A DNA stretch of 64,000 bases, taken from NCBI GenBank assembly GCA_020633205.1, contig JACKEB010000011.1, positions 1-64,000 on the forward strand. Direction: 5' to 3'. Both the position numbers and the translations under genes were made by a program. Under the pieces are notes generated by a model. It ran no database searches and was not told where the DNA came from. It was given only the letters and a program-made list of their open reading frames with translations. The DNA is from Polyangiaceae bacterium (lineage in GTDB: Bacteria; Myxococcota_A; Polyangia; Polyangiales; Polyangiaceae). Numbering within the stretch: position 1 is the stretch's first letter; each line of letters opens with the position of its first letter. Below are positions 60,061-64,000 of the stretch, piece after piece.

Positions 60061-61710
60061 CTAACTCTTATGAGCCAACACCAGCAGGTGCTCTCGCCGG
60101 GGCTTTCCCTGAAACGCCGCGCGAGCGCTTGGCAGGAACAGCGGGCGCGCCTGAGAGGCCACTGCAATCAGCTCGAGCCCGGCGCGCGGCGATAGATCCT
60201 TGAGCGCGCGGTCGGCGAGCCATGCGCGCCCACCAAGCACCGTATCCGCGATCACCAAGATGATGTGTCCCTTGGGGGCAAGGGCGCGCTTCATCGCTTT
60301 CAGGCAGGGCAGGAGCTCCTTGTCCCAGCGCCCCGCTGCGCGAGCGAAGTCCTGCCCCGCGAGCCGGCGCTGCGCTCCAATTTCCGAGCGGGAAAATCCT
60401 TCCACGTCAAGGCCGAGCCAGCGCATGCGTGTCTCGTGATGCTTCACGTAGTCGTACACGCCAGGGTACGGCGGAGAGGTGAGCACCAAGTTCACGGAAC
60501 TCGGCTTGACGTAGTCGAGCGCTCTCGCGTCGCACACCTCGAGGTGCGCTCGAGGTGCCTGTTTGGGCAATAGCGCTTCGAAGTCAGCCAGTCGCCGCTC
60601 GAGCTCCTCAGCCTTCGCCACGAAGCTGCGGATCGTGAACCCAGACGCGAGGCGCCGCTGCATCGTCTGTTTCCGCGTATCTCCAGGGCTGCGGCTGACC
60701 TTGGTCAAAAGCGACGTCAAGACCAACATCAAGGCCTGTCGCTCTGGGGAGCGAGGCAACTTCTCGATGCTCGATTTCAGGCCGTCCAGCTCGAGCAACA
60801 CGTGGACGTCGAACAACTCCCGATCGACCTGACCATAGCGCTTCGTCGGTCCCGCCTTCGCCTCCCTGCGTTCATCCGCCTGTTCGGCCACCTGCGCGGC
60901 AAGCATCCCGAGCCCGGGCAATTTCCCTGCGGTTTTTAGCTTTGCCAGTTCGATCGCGAAGGGGTTCGCATCGGAGCCCCCCATCGAGCGACCGGCAAGC
61001 CGGCACTCGACGGCTACGGTGCCACTACCGCAGAACGGATCGAGCACTCGCCCTTTGGGCGCCGTCAGCCGCCGCACGAGCTCGCGCGCGGTCACCGGGT
61101 GGAGACGCGCGGGATAACTGTGAAAGCCGTGCACATGGGCACGCACCACGCTCTCATCGGAACTCACCTGGAGCGCGGCCTGCAACGCGGGGCCGAGCGC
61201 TTCTGCGCCCCATAGCTCGACCTCACCACCCACGTGGCTCAGCGGTCGGCGCTCTAGCGGAGGGGGAGCGACTTGCTTCGCCAGCTCTTCAAGGACCTCT
61301 TCGTCGATTCCCGCAAAGCCGCCCTTGCCGCGGGAACGACGCGGCTTGCCGGAGGGAGCCGGTGGTCGGTGCGGCCGACCATCCGCTGACTTTTTGTTGC
61401 GGGGCTTCGCGTCGCGTGCGGCGCCAGCGCGTTTGCCCGGTTTCGCGCGGTTGCCTGGCTTCGCAGCGCGCTTGCCGGGCTTGGCATCGGACTGGCCGGG
61501 CTTGGCGTCGGACTGGCCGGGCTTCGCAGCGCGCGGAGCCGACTTGCCGGCTTGCTCGGACTTGCGCGCGGGTTTCGCACGCTTCCGCTCGGATTTGGCG
61601 TCGGACTGGTTACCGGGAGCTGCCGTCGGGGCCTGCGCCTTGCGGCCGCCCCACGTTCCCGAGGTCTTCGATCTCACTCGCGCCTTGGGGCGCCCCGCAT
61701 CCTGCGACAC
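60061..61710 (-). CDS. Methyltransferase (TSPPY type) with Lys/Ala-rich histone-like tail
   Basis: 549 residues. The first 125 or so are Lys/Ala/Pro/Gly-rich (SDAKPGQSDAKPGKRAAKPG), low-complexity and strongly basic like the tail of histone H1. The folded part has HVHGFHSYPARLHPVTARELVRRL, motif I LDPFCGSGTVAVE, SDANPFAIELAKLK and the catalytic motif IV LVLTSPPYPGVYDYVKHHETRMRW, then GHIILVIADT. TSPPY indicates N4-cytosine or N6-adenine methylation of DNA, though RNA-directed relatives exist. Motif I precedes motif IV, unlike beta-class enzymes. No restriction gene is adjacent, so it is an orphan. Confidence 0.85.
   Translation of the reverse strand: MSQDAGRPKARVRSKTSGTWGGRKAQAPTAAPGNQSDAKSERKRAKPARKSEQAGKSAPRAAKPGQSDAKPGQSDAKPGKRAAKPGNRAKPGKRAGAARDAKPRNKKSADGRPHRPPAPSGKPRRSRGKGGFAGIDEEVLEELAKQVAPPPLERRPLSHVGGEVELWGAEALGPALQAALQVSSDESVVRAHVHGFHSYPARLHPVTARELVRRLTAPKGRVLDPFCGSGTVAVECRLAGRSMGGSDANPFAIELAKLKTAGKLPGLGMLAAQVAEQADERREAKAGPTKRYGQVDRELFDVHVLLELDGLKSSIEKLPRSPERQALMLVLTSLLTKVSRSPGDTRKQTMQRRLASGFTIRSFVAKAEELERRLADFEALLPKQAPRAHLEVCDARALDYVKPSSVNLVLTSPPYPGVYDYVKHHETRMRWLGLDVEGFSRSEIGAQRRLAGQDFARAAGRWDKELLPCLKAMKRALAPKGHIILVIADTVLGGRAWLADRALKDLSPRAGLELIAVASQARPLFLPSARAAFQGKPRREHLLVLAHKS
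61470..61545. repeat. 21-bp repeat in the methyltransferase tail
   Basis: Near-identical units TTGGCATCGGACTGGCCGG and TTGGCGTCGGACTGGCCGG with flanking degenerate copies; on the minus strand they encode the seven-residue unit PGQSDAK of the basic tail. Confidence 0.8.
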
Positions 61711-61780
61711 CGGCAGCTAGTAGCACGACACTGGAGCGGCAGCTCTAGCCGGCTGCTGGGTGGGCTGTTTTCAACGCCGG

Positions 61781-62800
61781 CTAGCCATCGAGCCGGCGCA
61801 GTTGCTCCCACTTGAAGGGCCGCGGCCAGAGCGGGGTCTTCACGTCCGCATCGGCAGACAGCCTGAACCACGGCCCGTCGGGGCTCTTCAGCACATGAAA
61901 GTTCTGGGCAGGCATGTAGCTCTGACCGAGCAGCACACGTTGGCTCCCGTCAGAGCCACGCACGAGGTCGAGCACCAGCACCGTGTGTCCGGGATTGCCC
62001 GGCTGCACAAAGAAGTCCCCTGGCCTGAGCTCGGCGTACTCCACGTGCTTGCCCATGCGAGACAGCGCCACGGTGTTGCTCCAGGCAAACACGGCGTCCA
62101 TGAACTTGCGGAAGCTCTGGTGGTCATCCTTCGCCTTGCCAGTCGCCGCCCAGCTGATGCTCGCGCCCTTGGCCACGATGCGCTGACCCTGAGCCCAGCG
62201 CCGATAGTCGAGAGGGGTGCCGCTTGCCGCGCGGTAAGATTGGTCTCGCCCCCCTTGAGACCAACGCCACTCTCCGTGTAGCCGCATCACCGCGTCAGCA
62301 CATTGCTGCAGATCCGCGTCGCCCACGTCCAGCGCCACGACCCCGGTCACGATGTCACTCTCGCCATCTCTCAGGCGTCCGCCGGCGTAGCTACGAACAG
62401 GTGTTCCGTACGGCAACATGGGCAGGTGGCGCAGCCACGCACCAAAGCTGCCTTCCGCCAGCTCGACCCGAGCAAAGCCTGCAGGAGCCGGCACGCGAAC
62501 CGCCAGGTCATCGCGGACGGTGAGCTCCGAGTGCTCGGACATCCAGGGATACGGAGTGAGATTCGGCTTGGGCTTGGCTGCTCTGCGGGGAGCCTTTCCA
62601 CTAGTCCCGCCCTTGCTGAGCCTCGTCGAGGGCGGCGCGAAGTCGCCGGATTCGCCGCTGCTGTGGCTGGCCAGGGAGGCCGTGTTGCTCGGAGCCTGGG
62701 GCGGCGCTTCAGCCCGGGGGTTCGTCGATTCACGGGAGCAGGCGGCTAGCAGCAGGCAGAGGAGCACACAGGACGGAGGACGAGCGGATCCGAGTGACAT
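61781..62800 (-). CDS. DUF4846 lipoprotein
   Basis: 339 residues from ATG 62800, giving a signal CVLLCLLLAAC (lipobox LAAC). A Ser/Ala/Pro and Lys/Arg linker runs to about residue 80. The rest matches the DUF4846 layout: LTPYPWMSEHSEL, VRVPAPAGFARVELAEGSFGAWLRHLPML, DLQQCADAVMRLHGEWRW, SYRAASGTPLDYRRWAQGQR, FRKFMDAVFAWSNTVALSRM, LRPGDFFVQPGNPGHTVLVLDL and VLLGQSYMPAQNFHVLKSP. The late GxPGHxVLVLD strand plus an upstream Cys and Trp gives it the look of a papain-like/NlpC fold, but catalysis has not been established. Probably periplasmic or outer-membrane. Confidence 0.85.
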   Translation of the reverse strand: MSLGSARPPSCVLLCLLLAACSRESTNPRAEAPPQAPSNTASLASHSSGESGDFAPPSTRLSKGGTSGKAPRRAAKPKPNLTPYPWMSEHSELTVRDDLAVRVPAPAGFARVELAEGSFGAWLRHLPMLPYGTPVRSYAGGRLRDGESDIVTGVVALDVGDADLQQCADAVMRLHGEWRWSQGGRDQSYRAASGTPLDYRRWAQGQRIVAKGASISWAATGKAKDDHQSFRKFMDAVFAWSNTVALSRMGKHVEYAELRPGDFFVQPGNPGHTVLVLDLVRGSDGSQRVLLGQSYMPAQNFHVLKSPDGPWFRLSADADVKTPLWPRPFKWEQLRRLDG

Positions 62801-63023
62801 GTCTTGAGCGTCGGGACAGCGCTCCGAAGTGTGACGGCCCTCTCCCTTCGGAGGCGGATTGGCAAAGTGTAGCTCCCGCCCAGCGGGCGTCCTCTGACGA
62901 CTGAGCGAGCTGAAAATGAGGCCCCAGCAGCGAAAGAGCCTGGAACGCCGGCGACGTCCAGGCTCGATTGGGTGCCGGGGCACGCGGCGTTCACACACCT
63001 CCCAGCGTCGACCCGCCTCAGAC

Positions 63024-64000
63024 TCAGCCGAGGCCGCGCATATCGGTCGCCTCTTTGACGCGCTGAATCGCCAGCGCGAACGCCGCCGCGCGCATGGAGC
63101 AGTCGCCGTAGCTCTTCATCGCCTTGGCCAGGGACTTGTACGCGGACACCATGTGCTCCTCGAGGCGGCGGTTCACTTCATCCTCACCCCACTTCAGGTG
63201 TTGGGTGTTCTGAACCCATTCGAAGTAGCTCACCGTCACGCCGCCTGCGTTGGCGAAGATGTCCGGGATACACACGATACCCCGCTGGTTGAACACGCCG
63301 TCCGCCTCGGCGGTGCACGGACCGTTTGCAGCCTCGAGGATGTACTTCGCGCTCACCTTGGAGGCGTTGTCCGAAGTCAGCACGTGGCCGAGCGCGGCGG
63401 GTACCAACACATCGCACTGCGCCGTGAGCAAGTCCGCGTTGGAAATCGGCTCGCTGTCAGGAAACTCGACGACGCTGCCCGTCTTGGCGACGTGCTCCAC
63501 GAGCTTCGGGATGTCGAGGCCGCCCGCGTTGAAGATGCCGCCACGCACATCGCTCGTCGCGATGATCTTCCCGCCCGCCTCGTGGGCCAAGCGGCAGAAA
63601 AAGCTCCCCACGTTTCCGAAGCCCTGCACGACGAAGCTCGTACCAGAAACGTTTTTCCCTGCGGCACCGAGCACTTCGCGGATCGCGTAGAGGCAGCCGC
63701 GACCTGTGGCCGCTTCACGACCCAGGCTGCCGTGGAGATCGACCGGCTTTCCGGTGACCACTCCAGGGTTGAAGCCGTAGCGACGGCTGTACTGGTCGAA
63801 AATCCAGCTCATCACGCGGCCGTTGGTGTTCATGTCCGGCGCGGGGATATCCGTATCGGGCCCGATGAACTCCGCGATCTGGTCGGTGAAGCGGCGAGTG
63901 AGGCGCTCCAGCTCTCGTTGGCTAAGCTTGTGTGGATCCACCTGGATGCCGCCCTTGGCGCCGCCGTATGGCACGCCGATCAGCGCCGTCTTCCACGTCA
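63024..64000 (-). CDS. gdhA: Glutamate dehydrogenase (N-terminus outside the window)
   Basis: The reading frame runs past the right edge, so roughly the first 100 residues are missing; the apparent GTG at 63974 is internal (TALIGVPYGGAKGG). It interconverts glutamate and 2-oxoglutarate with NAD(P)H. Motifs: PYGGAKGGI with the catalytic Lys, DIPAPDMNTNGRVMSWI with the catalytic Asp, GSLGREAATGRGC, the Rossmann FVVQGFGNVGSFFCRLA and the C-terminal AANGPCTAEADGVFNQRGI plus IPDIFANAGGVTVSYFEWVQN. Coenzyme preference cannot be read with confidence. Not linked to other nitrogen genes here. Confidence 0.95.
   Translation of the reverse strand, partial: TWKTALIGVPYGGAKGGIQVDPHKLSQRELERLTRRFTDQIAEFIGPDTDIPAPDMNTNGRVMSWIFDQYSRRYGFNPGVVTGKPVDLHGSLGREAATGRGCLYAIREVLGAAGKNVSGTSFVVQGFGNVGSFFCRLAHEAGGKIIATSDVRGGIFNAGGLDIPKLVEHVAKTGSVVEFPDSEPISNADLLTAQCDVLVPAALGHVLTSDNASKVSAKYILEAANGPCTAEADGVFNQRGIVCIPDIFANAGGVTVSYFEWVQNTQHLKWGEDEVNRRLEEHMVSAYKSLAKAMKSYGDCSMRAAAFALAIQRVKEATDMRGLG

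Overview
The window looks like a chromosomal segment of a large-genome myxobacterium (Myxococcota, probably Polyangiales-like). The signs are high G+C, a very high density of secreted lipoproteins with Gly/Ser/Ala-rich stalks (about 14 by lipobox), a protein with a MYXO-CTERM-type tail, a Stig1-like Cys-rich repeat protein, FG-GAP/SBBP/YncE-type propeller lipoproteins, and an ECF sigma factor with an NrsF-like anti-sigma factor. Assignment to a genus is not possible from the sequence alone. I see no rRNA, tRNA, CRISPR array, transposase or phage gene.

Layout. 1-6304 (+): a truncated Gly/Cys-rich secreted protein, a LamG-type lipoprotein, UDP-glucose 6-dehydrogenase coupled to a methyltransferase-like gene, and two tandem paralogous lipoproteins. 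6301-10116 (-): an overlapping operon of a CapA-like lipoprotein, a SUMF1-fold lipoprotein and a PaaK/CapK-like adenylate-forming enzyme. 10193-12421 (+): an L,D-transpeptidase lipoprotein and a small lipoprotein. 12418-16477 (-): an operon with overlapping stops and starts encoding two propeller-like lipoproteins and an outer-membrane barrel. 17065-19605 (+): an AlkP-superfamily phosphotransferase with a polytopic C-terminus. 19639-22740 (-): a TerB-like protein and an FG-GAP/CARDB lipoprotein. 23489-30025 (+): a 1762-residue lipoprotein with about 36 eight-cysteine repeats, followed by an OmpA/TSP3 protein. 30073-35481: a GT21/HpnI-like glycosyltransferase with GtrA (-), diverging from two GT-C-like membrane proteins (+). 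35670-40450 (+): an SBBP lipoprotein, a membrane pyrophosphatase with a clear terminator, and a small His-rich zinc-ribbon-like protein. 40451-41065: a block of short repeats. 41094-44053: a TetR regulator, an EXPERA/EBP-like membrane protein with a likely TetR-type operator, a Cys-rich lipoprotein, a VOC protein and an unknown. 44113-49121: a YgiQ radical-SAM protein (-) and PEP carboxylase (+). 49220-55744: a ParB-like protein (-), a structured RNA candidate, a DUF255-aldo/keto reductase fusion and a GT-C-like membrane protein (+). 55915-58083 (+): ECF sigma, anti-sigma and a myxobacterial unknown. 58101-64000 (-): a DUF4114/MopE-motif surface protein, an orphan methyltransferase with an H1-like tail, a DUF4846 lipoprotein and a truncated glutamate dehydrogenase.

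How the genes work together. Much of the segment serves the cell envelope: sugar nucleotide supply (UDP-glucuronate), glycolipid or polysaccharide transferases, an L,D-transpeptidase, OmpA, and many lipoproteins built as signal peptide, flexible stalk and folded head. The central-metabolism genes (pyrophosphatase, PEP carboxylase, glutamate dehydrogenase) are isolated single genes.

The strongest unexplained signals are a short iterated palindrome TTRCCNNNNGGYAA (10 exact copies, far above chance), recurrent 16-18 bp tandem duplications in and between genes, a possible cobalamin-riboswitch-like RNA at about 49940-50130, the 129-bp-periodic giant gene, the DUF255-AKR fusion, and the EBP-like protein with an operator-like site.
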